From NCBI GenBank assembly GCA_038234715.1, contig JBBQTD010000001.1, positions 1 to 64,000 on the forward strand: DNA of 64,000 bases, read 5' to 3'. This DNA is from SZAS-103 sp038234715. GTDB taxonomy: Bacteria; Pseudomonadota; Gammaproteobacteria; Xanthomonadales; Xanthomonadaceae. Positions 1 through 8,505 of this stretch are shown here, one piece after another; position 1 is the first letter of the stretch, and each line of letters opens with the position of its first letter. The translations under genes and the position numbers were made by a program. The notes beneath the pieces are model-generated. The model made no database searches. It was not told the DNA's origin and saw nothing but the letters and a program-made list of their open reading frames with translations.

Positions 1-140
1 CAGGCACGAAGTCGTCCAGCTTGCGGACGCTGAACAAGCTCTCCTGGAAGGCATCGGTTCCGCGCATGGAATTGGCAACTCTGCTGGTTGAACGTGTGGA
101 TGAAGTCTATGCTGGTGGGAGGTATTTCAGCAGCCTGCTA
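1..140 (-). mobile_element. End of an insertion sequence, with the start of its transposase (partial)
   Basis: On the minus strand a reading frame starts at position 67 and runs off the left edge. Its first residues, MRGTDAFQESLFSVRKLDD, match the typical N-terminus of an IS4/IS5-superfamily DDE transposase. Outside it, reading inward on the minus strand from about position 137, lies CAGGCTGCTGAAATACC, which resembles the terminal inverted repeat of many such elements. It is flanked by CTAG (138-141), which may be the target duplication. Beyond this point dehydrogenase coding sequence resumes at once, so the element end sits inside that gene. The other end and most of the transposase are outside the window. 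The family assignment rests on recalled similarity only. Confidence 0.6.
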
Positions 141-581
141 GTGCGCCTGGCGAGCGCGGTGGCGCCGCGGCTGGCGAAGGCGGGCGACGGGGCGATCGTC
201 AACATCGGTTCGGTGGTGGGCCTTGCCCCGGAATTCCGCGCGACCGTGTATGGCGCGACCAAGGCTTTCGTGCTGTTCCTGTCGCAGGGGCTGAGCCTTG
301 AACTCGCCCCGCACGGCGTCTTTGTCCAGGCAGTGCTGCCGGCGGCGACCAAAACCGAGATCTGGGATCGCGCCGGTGCTGATCCTGCGACCCTGCCGCC
401 GATGATGGAAGTCGGCGACCTTGTCGACGCGGCGCTGGTCGGCTTCGATCGGCGCGAGACGGTGACGATTCCGCCGCTGGCCGATGATGCCGTGTGGCAA
501 GCCTATGACAGCGCGCGCCAGGCCGTCATTGGCGGGCTGCAGCAGGATCAAGTCGCTGATCGATATCGCACGACCAGTTGA
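141..581 (+). pseudogene. Short-chain dehydrogenase (SDR), 5' part cut off by the insertion sequence
   Basis: From about position 141 the frame encodes the C-terminal two thirds of a classical SDR oxidoreductase. It has the catalytic Ser region (AIVNIGSVVG), the YxxxK pair (VYGATK) and the substrate-loop and C-terminal helices typical of the family. The N-terminal Rossmann motif TGxxxGxG is absent. The upstream in-frame codons (21-140) belong to the insertion-sequence end, not to an SDR. Without the NAD(P)-binding strand the product cannot bind cofactor, so the gene is interpreted as inactivated. Its 5' part should lie on the far side of the element, outside the window. Confidence 0.7.
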
Positions 582-638
582 GCCAACAACACTCTTTTTG
601 TGGAAAACGAACGATGACTCAAGGCGGCGCAGCTGCGA

Positions 639-868
639 GTGCTCGACGGGACAACATTCGGCAACGTCATGATCAACGGCACGATCACGCACATCGCAGA
701 GTACGACCTGCCGTTCGGCGGCATCGGCACCTATCACGGCATCGAAGGCTTCCGCCGGCTGAGCCCCGCCAAGGGCATCTACGAACAGAGCGCCAGAACA
801 GCACGACGCTGCTCCGCGCACCGTTCGGCAAGGTGGCCGAACGCATTCTCGTCTTCGTGCTGCGCTGA
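639..868 (+). pseudogene. C-terminal remnant of a coniferyl-aldehyde-dehydrogenase-like ALDH
   Basis: The frame starting at 639 reads LDGTTFGNVMINGT, then DLPFGGIG and YHGIEGFRRLS, which are hallmark C-terminal segments of the coniferyl aldehyde dehydrogenase branch of the ALDH superfamily. Near 795 the similarity jumps to another frame, where STTLLRAPFGKVAERIL continues to the stop at 868. A few residues expected between GGIG and TYHG (PSG/ASG-type loop) are also missing. The catalytic Cys domain and everything upstream are gone. Three separate lesions (5' truncation, small deletion, frameshift) make this a clear pseudogene. Confidence 0.7.
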
Positions 869-901
869 GCGCGGCAGCTACCCAACTCAGAGGCGGAAAC
901 C

Positions 902-1363
902 ATGGCCAAGCAGAACCACACACCACTCCACGGCAGTTGCTCCTGCGGCACCTTCTCGTTCAAAACCACCAAGGCACCGGCCGCGCGCTTCGTATGCCAC
1001 TGCCTGTTCTGCCAGGACTTTACCGGCGAGGCGTTCTCCGACGTATCGGTGCTGCTGGCGTATCAGATCGAAATGAAGGGCACGGACGCGCTCATCCACA
1101 AGAAGTACCGACTTCCGCCCTATCTCAACCGCACCCGTTGCGCCAAGTGCGGCAAGCCGGCGATGGAGACGATGGGCGCGGGACCATTGAAGCTGGTGTT
1201 CGTGCCGTCGAAGAACTTCGCCGAACAGGCTCTGCTGCCACCCGTGCAGGCGCACGTTTTTTATAACCGTCGCGTGGCCGATATCGCTGACCGTTTGCCG
1301 AAATACGAACATTACTGGCCTAGCCAGATTGCGATCTCCAGGGTGATCATGGGCTGGCTTTAA
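902..1363 (+). CDS. GFA-family (glutathione-dependent formaldehyde-activating enzyme-like) zinc protein
   Basis: A 153-residue protein with the GFA (CENP-V/GFA) fold signature. It has an N-terminal HGSCSCGTF motif (Cys13, Cys15), a second cluster VCHCLFCQDF (Cys32, Cys34, Cys37) and a third pair RTRCAKCGKP. These cysteines normally bind two zinc ions. Family members are named after S-hydroxymethylglutathione synthesis, but most have no proven substrate, so only the family is asserted. Length is normal for the family and the frame is intact, unlike the two genes before it. The ATG follows a short purine-rich stretch (AGAGGCGGAAACC). Confidence 0.8.
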   Translation: MAKQNHTPLHGSCSCGTFSFKTTKAPAARFVCHCLFCQDFTGEAFSDVSVLLAYQIEMKGTDALIHKKYRLPPYLNRTRCAKCGKPAMETMGAGPLKLVFVPSKNFAEQALLPPVQAHVFYNRRVADIADRLPKYEHYWPSQIAISRVIMGWL

Positions 1364-1746
1364 GGCTCGGAACCTGAGCGCTCGTTTACGAGCCGAAGCA
1401 GTATCCACATGGCATCGCGCTGCTGAACAACGCTGACAATCTGCTGCACGTGCTGCCGCGAGTACCAATAAGGAAGGTCTCCAACGGCCGCTATGAGGCA
1501 GCATTGTGGAGGCCTCCAGCCGGCAACTCTTGGCCGAAACGACTGACGCAATGCGACCCATTGCTGCCGGTCGCGGCGGGCAGCTATCGGGTAGGCTATG
1601 TAGCGTGCTGTGATCAACGCCATATGCCCTTCCGGTAAGCGCTTGGCGCAGTTTTTCGGAACTCCCAAATTGATCGTGGTTCAGGCTGTCGCCGATTGCT
1701 TTCGACTGCTCCTTTTACTGGATTGCTCCTTGCAGCCCGTGGACAC
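1364..1746. other. Intergenic stretch with no supportable gene
   Basis: Short overlapping frames exist on both strands, including one of about 100 codons on the minus strand. None shows a recognisable motif, a good ribosome-binding site or composition like the neighbouring genes. It may be degraded sequence like the region to its left. Confidence 0.5.
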
Positions 1747-2445
1747 ATGAATCCCGAAACGACATCTTTCGTACGCTTTCCGCTCGATGGCGAGTGGATG
1801 GCCCTACGTACACCCGCCTCGGGGGTGCCATCCCACGGCACGCAATTTCTTGGCCAGAGCCACGCTTACGACTTCGTGCGCCCGACCGGGCGGCGGCTGG
1901 CGCCTTTCGGCCCGACGCTATTTGCGCATGCATATGGTCTGGTGCGGGCTGAGAGCTTTGCGGCCTGGGGCGCGAGCGTGCGCAGCGTGGCGGCCGGTCG
2001 CGTAGTCGCCGCAAAGGACAGGTGGCCAGATCGCCGTCGCCTTAATGGCATCGCCGATCTGATACGCATGGCAGTCTTCGACCGCTTCCGCACGCTCAGG
2101 ATCGCCGCAGAGGACTGGCGCCCGTTGACCGGGAACTACGTTCTGGTCGAAAGCGCGATCGGTGTGGCCCTGTACGCGCATCTGCAGCAGGGATCGTTGT
2201 GCGTGCAGGTTGGCGATGAGATCGCCGAAGGCACGTTGTTGGGTCGGGTCGGCAACTCGGGACGATCGAGCATGCCGCATCTGCACTTTCATTTGATGGA
2301 TCGCGCCGATGGATTGAATGCGCGAGGACTTCCCTGCGCGATCACGGCGTACGAGCGACGCGAGGGCACGCGCTGGCTACCGGCCTCCGGGGTACCGAGA
2401 CTTCGCGAACACGTGCGCATGAGTGGAACCATCATCCTGACGTGA
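1747..2445 (+). CDS. M23-type (LytM/lysostaphin-like) metallopeptidase domain protein
   Basis: A 232-residue protein when started at the ATG at 1747; an in-frame ATG at 1696 would add 17 poorly conserved residues. It has the layout of an M23 peptidase: a first zinc-ligand segment around GQSHAYDF (His39, Asp42), a strand-rich centre with YVLVESAIGVALYAHLQQG, then the hallmark GRVGNSGRSSMPHLHFHL with the HxH pair. Such domains usually cut peptidoglycan cross-links or act as regulators of amidases. No signal peptide is visible, which is unusual for a cell-wall enzyme, so its location and substrate are open. Confidence 0.75.
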   Translation: MNPETTSFVRFPLDGEWMALRTPASGVPSHGTQFLGQSHAYDFVRPTGRRLAPFGPTLFAHAYGLVRAESFAAWGASVRSVAAGRVVAAKDRWPDRRRLNGIADLIRMAVFDRFRTLRIAAEDWRPLTGNYVLVESAIGVALYAHLQQGSLCVQVGDEIAEGTLLGRVGNSGRSSMPHLHFHLMDRADGLNARGLPCAITAYERREGTRWLPASGVPRLREHVRMSGTIILT

Positions 2446-2470
2446 ACAATCACCTGTTACCAGAAATGAG

Positions 2471-2506
2471 AATGGAGGTAATCAGATCGCATCAATTACC
2501 TCCATT
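2471..2506. repeat. Perfect 12-bp inverted repeat, 25 bp after the peptidase gene
   Basis: The arms AATGGAGGTAAT (2471-2482) and ATTACCTCCATT (2495-2506) are perfectly complementary around a 12-base loop. There is no T-run after it, so it is not a classic intrinsic terminator. It may still act as a transcript-end hairpin for the peptidase gene. Each arm contains a GGAGG-like core that would be masked in the folded RNA. Confidence 0.7.
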
Positions 2507-3256
2507 GCGCCCGCTGCTCGGTTCTGATCGCAGTTCCGGCAACTCACGATCAGCGCGCTGATGATGACCGCCATGTTCGACCCATAGCCGAAGTAGCTGG
2601 TCGTCCGCTTTGGAGCACTCCAGTTCCATTGGCCCAGCCCGGCCAAGTCCACTGGCAGGGGCGATCCGGCGTGTCCTCCGTCGCTATTCCCCATATTCCA
2701 CGTCGTGATTCTGGGGCACCACTGGCCCGTCACGTCGCCCGCTTGCCACCTCTGGACGAACCTTGGGGCCGGCGCCCGAGCGCAGGAACCATGTGCGTCA
2801 GCGTACCGACAGCATGGGACGTAGAGGCTAAATATATGCGTCGCAACCCGTCTCCAGGCACCAACCAAAGGATGTCCCCGTGGTCTCGCGATCGGGCAAC
2901 AAGAGTGACGATTGCTGCTGCCAAGGCGCCGCAGATGCGCTTGCATCTGAAGGCGTCCCCCTGGCTCTGAAAGTCCACGCACCTGAACGTCTCACTGGCG
3001 TGACTCAGGCCACGCCGTCGTCGCGCGATTTCATGCAATACGTAAAACCCTATCCAGCGCGATTGGCCGCCGTGGGCCCACTCTGTTCTCCTCGCGGTCC
3101 TCGGAAGGCTGCGCCATCGGCAAGAGGAGAGGCGTCGTAGTGAGGATCTGTATGGTCCAAGGAGTGCTCGCAAAGGTTCGCTTGATGGCTTGCTCGACGA
3201 GATGGCGCTCGACAGTACCTTGCATCAATGTGGCAGGCTGCTAGGCTGCGGCTGTC
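2507..3256. other. 750 bp without a supportable gene
   Basis: The longest frames (about 166 and 147 codons, both minus strand, overlapping each other) have no recognisable domain. A minus-strand segment near 2482-2760 has somewhat protein-like composition and could be a decayed gene. I cannot identify it, and no start with a ribosome-binding site is visible. Confidence 0.45.
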
Positions 3257-4948
3257 ATGCCACGCCTGATGCGCACGCGTTATCTGCTCGGCTTTGTTTG
3301 CGCCGCCTCCATTCTTGTGCTCGTCGGCATCGCCATTCTGTTCGCGACCGAACGGTTTCGCAGTGACAGCCGGCTGGTCGCGCACACCTACCAGGTGATT
3401 GGCCAGATCGAGAGCATTCGGGGCACGCTGCTCTCGGGCCTGCTCGCTCAGCGCAACTATCTGTTGACCGGTGAGGCTGCCTACCGGGCCGAACACGATG
3501 CGACGCGAACCCGCGAGCGCACTGCGATCGGCGTGCTCGTCGCATTGGTGAGTGACAACCCGCCACAGGCCCAGCGCGCCTCCCAACTAGGCGATCTGAT
3601 CGAAAAGCGGCTGGACAAGAGCGCCGAGATCATTCGCATCTTCGACAGTCAGGGGTTGGACGCCGCCCAACGCAATGTTCGAGCCAACCACAGTAGCGTG
3701 CTGACCCAACAGATCAGCCAGCTCGCGACGGGCATGCAGGACGTCGAACTCCATCTCCTCGCATTGCGCCAACCGGCATCCGATCGCAGCGCAAGGCAAT
3801 TGATTGCGCTTGGCGCTGTGGGAATCCCGATCAGTCTGGCTATCCTGATTTGGATCTACCTGCTGCTGTCACGCGAGGCCAATCACCGTGAACGCGTCGA
3901 AGCCGAAACCCGTTCGCTCAACAACGCCCTGAACAGCAATGTCGTCGAACTCGAGCGCGCCACTGCTGACCTGCGGGAGCTGGGCCGGTACGCGGGGCAA
4001 TTGCAGAGTTGCCGCAACATGTCCGAGGCACTGGAAACAACGCGCCGAACGCTGGCGTCGCTACTGCCAGAATGCGGCGGCAGCGTGTATCTGCTGCGCG
4101 CTTCGGGGGACCACGCGGAGGCGGCGACGAGTTGGGGCATTCCTGGCGCCGTCAGTCATCCGCTACTGGTGCCCCACGAGTGCTGGGCGCTGCGCCGAGG
4201 ACAGCCGCATGTTATCGACGGCAGCAGCACCGGCATGTGGTGCGCGCATGTCGATGCACCGCCAGCCGGGAATACCGCCACCACCGCCTGCGTGCCGTTG
4301 GTCGCTCATGGAACGAACCTCGGATTTCTGTATCTGTCCGACCACAGCGCCGGGCCGCTGTCTCGTTTTCCGATCATGACCGCAGCCGCCGAGCAATTGT
4401 CGCTGGCACTTGGCAACCTGAGCTTGCAGGAGACCTTGCGCACGCAATCCATCCGCGACGTGCTGACCGGGTTGTTCAACCGGCGCTATCTGGAGGAATC
4501 GCTCGACCGCGAGCTGGCGCGTTGTCAGCGGCGCAGCCTACCGCTGGCCCTGATGATGCTCGATCTCGATCAATTCAAAGCCTTCAACGACAGCTATGGC
4601 CACGAAGCGGGTGACATCGTGCTGGCCGCCTTCGGACGCCTGCTGCAAGCCAAGTGCCGCACCGAAGACATTGCGTGCCGTTACGGTGGCGAGGAATTCA
4701 CCTTGATCCTGCCGGAAGCCGATCTGGGAATTGCCAGACGTCGTGCCGAGGACATTCTTGCCGCGACCACCAACATTCGATTGCGGCACATGCAACGCGA
4801 TCTCCCGACCATCACGGTCTCGATCGGACTGGCGATGTTCCCGCAGCACGGCAACGGCTGGCAGGAGTTGCTGCGTGTCGCCGACGCCGCGCTGTATCGC
4901 GCCAAGCGTGACGGCCGCAATCGTGTCGAGGTCGCGGACGCAGATTGA
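3257..4948 (+). CDS. Diguanylate cyclase with CHASE3, GAF and GGDEF domains
   Basis: A 563-residue inner-membrane sensor. The first transmembrane helix is at about residues 7-29. A periplasmic CHASE3-like helical domain (about 35-180, with the typical LLAQRNYLLTGE motif) follows, then a second helix (about 182-200). A cytoplasmic linker and GAF-like domain span about 230-390, and the C-terminal GGDEF domain spans about 400-560. The active-site loop is intact as GGEEF (477-481), so cyclic-di-GMP synthesis from GTP is expected. The allosteric inhibition site RxxD is present as RTED (468-471), exactly five residues upstream of the loop, so product inhibition is likely. There is no EAL domain. 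It stands alone, so the signal sensed is unknown. Confidence 0.9.
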   Translation: MPRLMRTRYLLGFVCAASILVLVGIAILFATERFRSDSRLVAHTYQVIGQIESIRGTLLSGLLAQRNYLLTGEAAYRAEHDATRTRERTAIGVLVALVSDNPPQAQRASQLGDLIEKRLDKSAEIIRIFDSQGLDAAQRNVRANHSSVLTQQISQLATGMQDVELHLLALRQPASDRSARQLIALGAVGIPISLAILIWIYLLLSREANHRERVEAETRSLNNALNSNVVELERATADLRELGRYAGQLQSCRNMSEALETTRRTLASLLPECGGSVYLLRASGDHAEAATSWGIPGAVSHPLLVPHECWALRRGQPHVIDGSSTGMWCAHVDAPPAGNTATTACVPLVAHGTNLGFLYLSDHSAGPLSRFPIMTAAAEQLSLALGNLSLQETLRTQSIRDVLTGLFNRRYLEESLDRELARCQRRSLPLALMMLDLDQFKAFNDSYGHEAGDIVLAAFGRLLQAKCRTEDIACRYGGEEFTLILPEADLGIARRRAEDILAATTNIRLRHMQRDLPTITVSIGLAMFPQHGNGWQELLRVADAALYRAKRDGRNRVEVADAD

Positions 4949-5151
4949 GCTGCGCAGCGTTCGTGTCTCGAGCCTTGCATCGGGGGACGGTCGTGAACGC
5001 GATCTGTGGCCTTGGTGTTGATTTGCGCGTCGGATTGACCAGATATTTCATTTCGTGCTGATCAGCTGCTGGACTGGGCTGGCACGCATGACATCGCGAA
5101 TTGCAATACATGAAGTCTGGTTAGTGCACTACGAGTTGCCTGGTCAAATCC

Positions 5152-5298
5152 TCACGAGCGCAAGCACTCGAAGGCCTTGTCGGGGTCCAGCGCGAACGCT
5201 CCATCGTAAGGTAGCCAGCCCAGCAGGCAAATCAATACCGCGACCAACGGCCTCGGCCATGGCATGCCAGGCAACAGCAGTGAGCGCAGCAATAACAT
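5152..5298 (-). CDS. Small hydrophobic protein (48 aa), hypothetical
   Basis: A short minus-strand frame reads MLLLRSLLLPGMPWPRPLVA and then a hydrophobic stretch, ending in a polar tail with PYDGAFALDPDKAFECLRS before TGA. An in-frame stop lies 12 codons upstream of the ATG, so the N-terminus is bounded. A CTAGACTC motif (5328-5335) lies 30 bases upstream; the same octamer precedes two other genes here. The composition is protein-like, but it could also be the tail of a larger decayed membrane protein. Function unknown. Confidence 0.4.
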   Translation of the reverse strand: MLLLRSLLLPGMPWPRPLVAVLICLLGWLPYDGAFALDPDKAFECLRS

Positions 5299-5660
5299 CG
5301 AGAGGTGTGGCGTTATGGACTGATGCCGAGTCTAGCCTTGGGAGCGATGAGTCGAGCGCGTTCGCAAACACATGCGGAGAACGCACCATTCACAGGGTGG
5401 CCGCGCTGTTTCCGAGCGGCACCACCGTCGGCGGCTGGTTTGCGAACACTGCTTTCTCAGGCCGATCCGGCTGATGGTAGCGTTATCGGTGGTCACAGAC
5501 GTCCCGAAAGCTGCCGGATGCCATCGGACCAGTTCCAGGCCGCGAAGGCCGGCCTGACGCCGGTCGTGCATCACCCCACAGCAGGCGCATCAGAATCGAT
5601 GAACATTCGGGCCCTGGACACCTGCGAAAATCGTCGAGCGAACTACAAAATGAGGCATTC
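5299..5660. other. Intergenic, no gene seen
   Basis: All frames are short and overlapping and none has family features. The only candidate signal is the CTAGACTC octamer at 5328-5335 on the minus strand. The flanking stretch 4949-5151 is likewise empty. Confidence 0.45.
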
Positions 5661-5873
5661 ATGAAAGACAGGGCAATAGAACTGAAGGTTGATCTTCACG
5701 AAAGCGGACGGCGGACGCTGAAACACCGGAGTGATCAAGGCCCCTATCTAAGTTATACCGGAGCGCTGTTAGCCAATGGCAACGGGGAAGCGTTTTATCG
5801 AGCCGTCGCCTCGAAGATTGCCACTCTTGCGGCTGCCGGACGCTGGATCAAGTTCGAGGATTGGCCCGATTAG
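5661..5873 (+). CDS. Small hypothetical protein (70 aa)
   Basis: Starts MKDRAIELKVDLHESGRRTL and ends with a tryptophan-containing tail (GRWIKFEDWPD). It is soluble, with mixed charge and no membrane segment. A weak purine-rich stretch (TGAGG) lies 8-12 bases before the ATG. I do not recognise the family. The size, and the nearby recombinase fragment on the opposite strand, suggest an accessory gene. Confidence 0.4.
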   Translation: MKDRAIELKVDLHESGRRTLKHRSDQGPYLSYTGALLANGNGEAFYRAVASKIATLAAAGRWIKFEDWPD

Positions 5874-5986
5874 GGCACCCCATGCAGGGGTAGACCCAAC
5901 TGTCGTGTCACCAGCCGCCATTTAGTCCGGAGCCGCGTCCTCGAATTCAGCATAGGACCCGTGCGGACACCGAATGAGTCTAACCA

Positions 5987-6058
5987 TAGCTCCGGCTGTT
6001 GGCCGACGGTTTTGCTCTTGTTCCATGGAGCGCGAATTATCTTTCGATGGTTAGCCAT
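5987..6058 (-). pseudogene. N-terminal remnant of a tyrosine recombinase (integrase)
   Basis: Reading from 6058 on the minus strand, the first 24 codons include KIIRAPWNKSKTVGQQPEL. This resembles the start of small site-specific recombinases that begin with an APWNKGKxxGQK motif. After that the similarity stops. The expected KxxxIWAIRxRLQ segment and the catalytic R-H-R-Y domain are absent and only a short unrelated tail remains before the stop at 5870. It is read as the stub of a mobile-element gene. The assignment rests on the N-terminal motif alone. Confidence 0.45.
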
Positions 6059-6361
6059 GCTGAGATCCGATCATTAGGGAGCCAAGCTTTCTACACTCTG
6101 GAGTAGTGAATTTCGACCCATTTCTGCCGTTCACGAACGTCAGCTTGACCAGCTTCGCTGTTGAGAAACGCCTCGGGAAGCCTCTCGCCAGCGACGATCT
6201 CGAAAAGCACTCTTCGCGCTGCGTGACAGAAGATCAGTGCTTCAGGTCACGACAGACGGACGTCGCATCCGATCAGGCTGGTCTGCGGTGTTCTGGGCTT
6301 TCATGGCATGCTTCGCTGCGGGCGATACCGCCACTTCGATGCCATTCGCCGGAGCGAGGCC

Positions 6362-8461
6362 TTGACTGATAAGCCTTCCTTCTTCGCCGAACTCAAGCGC
6401 CGCAACGTGCTGCGTGCCGGTATGCTGTACGCGGCAGGCGCGTGGCTGCTGGTGCAGGTGGCGACGCAGGTGTTTCCGTTCTTCGACATCCCCAACTGGG
6501 TGGTGCGCTGGATCGTGATCGCCGCCGCGATCGGTTTCCCGTTCGCGCTGGCCCTCTCGTGGTTCTACGAATTCACGCCGGAGGGGTTGAAGGCAGAAAG
6601 CGAAATTGATGCCGATCCTTCGATCGTGCGTTCGACAGGAAAGGCCCTCGACCGCTGGATCATCGTGGTGCTGAGCCTGGCCGTCGTGCTGCTGCTGGCC
6701 AACACTTTCGTCCTGCACAAGGACGCGGCCGGCCCCGCGCAATCGAGTACCGGCAACGCCACCACTACCTTCGACAAATCCATCGCCGTCCTCCCGTTCG
6801 AGAACCTCTCCTCCGACAAGGACAACGCCTACTTCGCCGACGGCATGCAGGACGAGATCCTCACCCGTCTGTCGAAGATCGGCACGCTGCGCGTGATCTC
6901 GCGTACCTCGACGCTGCCGTTCGCGAGCCATCCGGGAAACCTGCCCGAGATTGCGGCCAAGCTCGGCGTCGCGACCATCCTCGAAGGCAGCGTGCAGAAA
7001 GCCGGCAACACGGTACGCATCAACGTGCAGCTGATCCGCGCGCTGGGCGATCAGCACCTCTGGGCGGAAACCTACGACCGCACCCTCGACGACGTGTTCG
7101 GCGTACAGGGCGAAGTCGCCGGGGCGATTGCGAACAAGCTCGGCGCGACACTGTCCGGCGATGCGCGCAAGCAGGTCGACGAGATCGCGACCCGCAATGC
7201 CGCCGCTTCGGATGCTTATCTGCGCGGCCTTTCGCTGATGCGCCAGGGCTACGTCCTAGCCCAGGAGAGTGCCGCGATCCATGCGTTCGAGGACGCGGTC
7301 AAAGCCGATCCGCATTTCGCCGCCGCCTGGGCGCGGCTCGCGCGCGGCTATTCGCACTTGATCTTCACCGGTGACGAAGCTACGCCTCAGCGCCGCACGG
7401 CCGCCCTGCACGCGCTCGAGACCGCCGAGCAGCTGCAGCCCGACACACTCGAAACCCTGGCCGCGCGCGCCTATTACATCTTCCGCGTGCAGGGCGACTA
7501 CGACGCGGCGCGCAAGCGCTTCGAGGCCTTGCACGCGCGCTGGCCCAACGATGTCGACGTCATGCTCACCCTGAGCTATGTCCTCGCCCGGCAAGGCCAT
7601 CAGGCCGAAGCCGATGCATTGGTGGGACACGCGCTGACGCTCGATCCTCTGAACGTGCAGTTGCACAAGCTGCTTGCGATCAATGCGATAGCGGGACGCC
7701 GGTTCGACGACGCGATTGCCGAAGTGCACGCCGTGCGGGTACTCGCGCCCGCCGACGCCGAAGCGCCGCGCATGGAGGCGCGCGCGTGGCTGGCACGCGG
7801 CGACCTGGCACGGGCTTCGGCGCTCCTCGACCATCCGCCAACCCTGCCTTCGGAGGAATCCGGTCAGCCCGAGTACTTCGACCTGGAGCGCCAACAGCGC
7901 AGCTATGCGACGTCGATCGCCCGGCTCGAGCGCATGTTGAAGACGCCGGATCCGAAAGCGGGTCCGTTCGACTCGATCGGTGCACGCATGGAACTCGCCG
8001 ACATGCAGCGGCTCGCCGGTGATCGCGCCGCGCAAGGCAACTACCGCGTGGCTCGCGATGCCGTGCAGGACCTGCTGAAGAAGCAGGCTGAGAACCTGAA
8101 CCTGATCTGGGCTCTCGCCTGGTGCGACGCGGGTCTCGGCAATGAAACGGCGGCATTTGCCGGAGTCGACGCGTTCCTGCGCCACGAGCCCGAATCAAAG
8201 GACGTGATCCTCGCTCGCTACGCCCTTGAGGGGCGGGCACGGCTGCTCGCGCGCTTCGGCCACAAGCACGACGCCGTCGCCGGCTTGCGTTACCTGCTCG
8301 GCGTTCCGTACGACGGTTCCATGTATTCGACGTATTCGATCACGCCCGCGATGCTCCGGCTCGACCCGGATTTCGACACGCTGCGCGGCGATCTGGAGTT
8401 CCATGAGCTGGCCGCCGGCGATGCCGCCACGCCGGCAACATCCTCGGGAACGAAGCCTTGA
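6362..8461 (+). CDS. Membrane-anchored FlgO-like/TPR protein of the Xanthomonadales paralogue family
   Basis: The start is taken as TTG at 6362, preceded by GAGCGAGG, because the family begins (M)TDKPSFFAELKRRNVLR; the longer frame from 6308 has no support. The 699-residue product has a hydrophobic pair near residues 20-65 and a helix at about 98-118. A FlgO/TolB-N-like domain beginning SIAVLPFENLSSD and including DEILTRLSKIGTLRVISRTS follows. From about residue 270 to the end there are TPR-type helical repeats. Related proteins often carry an adenylate-cyclase or winged-helix domain before this core; none is seen here. It is probably an inner-membrane scaffold with unknown partners. The stub of a second copy overlaps its stop codon. 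Confidence 0.75.
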   Translation: MTDKPSFFAELKRRNVLRAGMLYAAGAWLLVQVATQVFPFFDIPNWVVRWIVIAAAIGFPFALALSWFYEFTPEGLKAESEIDADPSIVRSTGKALDRWIIVVLSLAVVLLLANTFVLHKDAAGPAQSSTGNATTTFDKSIAVLPFENLSSDKDNAYFADGMQDEILTRLSKIGTLRVISRTSTLPFASHPGNLPEIAAKLGVATILEGSVQKAGNTVRINVQLIRALGDQHLWAETYDRTLDDVFGVQGEVAGAIANKLGATLSGDARKQVDEIATRNAAASDAYLRGLSLMRQGYVLAQESAAIHAFEDAVKADPHFAAAWARLARGYSHLIFTGDEATPQRRTAALHALETAEQLQPDTLETLAARAYYIFRVQGDYDAARKRFEALHARWPNDVDVMLTLSYVLARQGHQAEADALVGHALTLDPLNVQLHKLLAINAIAGRRFDDAIAEVHAVRVLAPADAEAPRMEARAWLARGDLARASALLDHPPTLPSEESGQPEYFDLERQQRSYATSIARLERMLKTPDPKAGPFDSIGARMELADMQRLAGDRAAQGNYRVARDAVQDLLKKQAENLNLIWALAWCDAGLGNETAAFAGVDAFLRHEPESKDVILARYALEGRARLLARFGHKHDAVAGLRYLLGVPYDGSMYSTYSITPAMLRLDPDFDTLRGDLEFHELAAGDAATPATSSGTKP

Positions 8462-8505
8462 CCGACAAGCCCTCTTTCTTCGCTGAACTCAAACGCCATA
8501 AATAG
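8458..8505 (+). pseudogene. 15-codon stub of a second tandem paralogue
   Basis: A TTG start overlaps the stop codon of the preceding gene (TTGA) and the frame reads (M)TDKPSFFAELKRHK before TAG. The first 13 residues after the start codon match the start of the preceding gene almost exactly (TDKPSFFAELKR). The downstream DNA has no similarity to the family. The most economical reading is that a tandem paralogue in a translationally coupled arrangement was deleted after codon 13. Confidence 0.75.

Noticed and set aside
1360..1668. Minus-strand frame of about 102 codons after the GFA gene
   Set aside because: No family motif, no ribosome-binding site, and composition unlike its neighbours.
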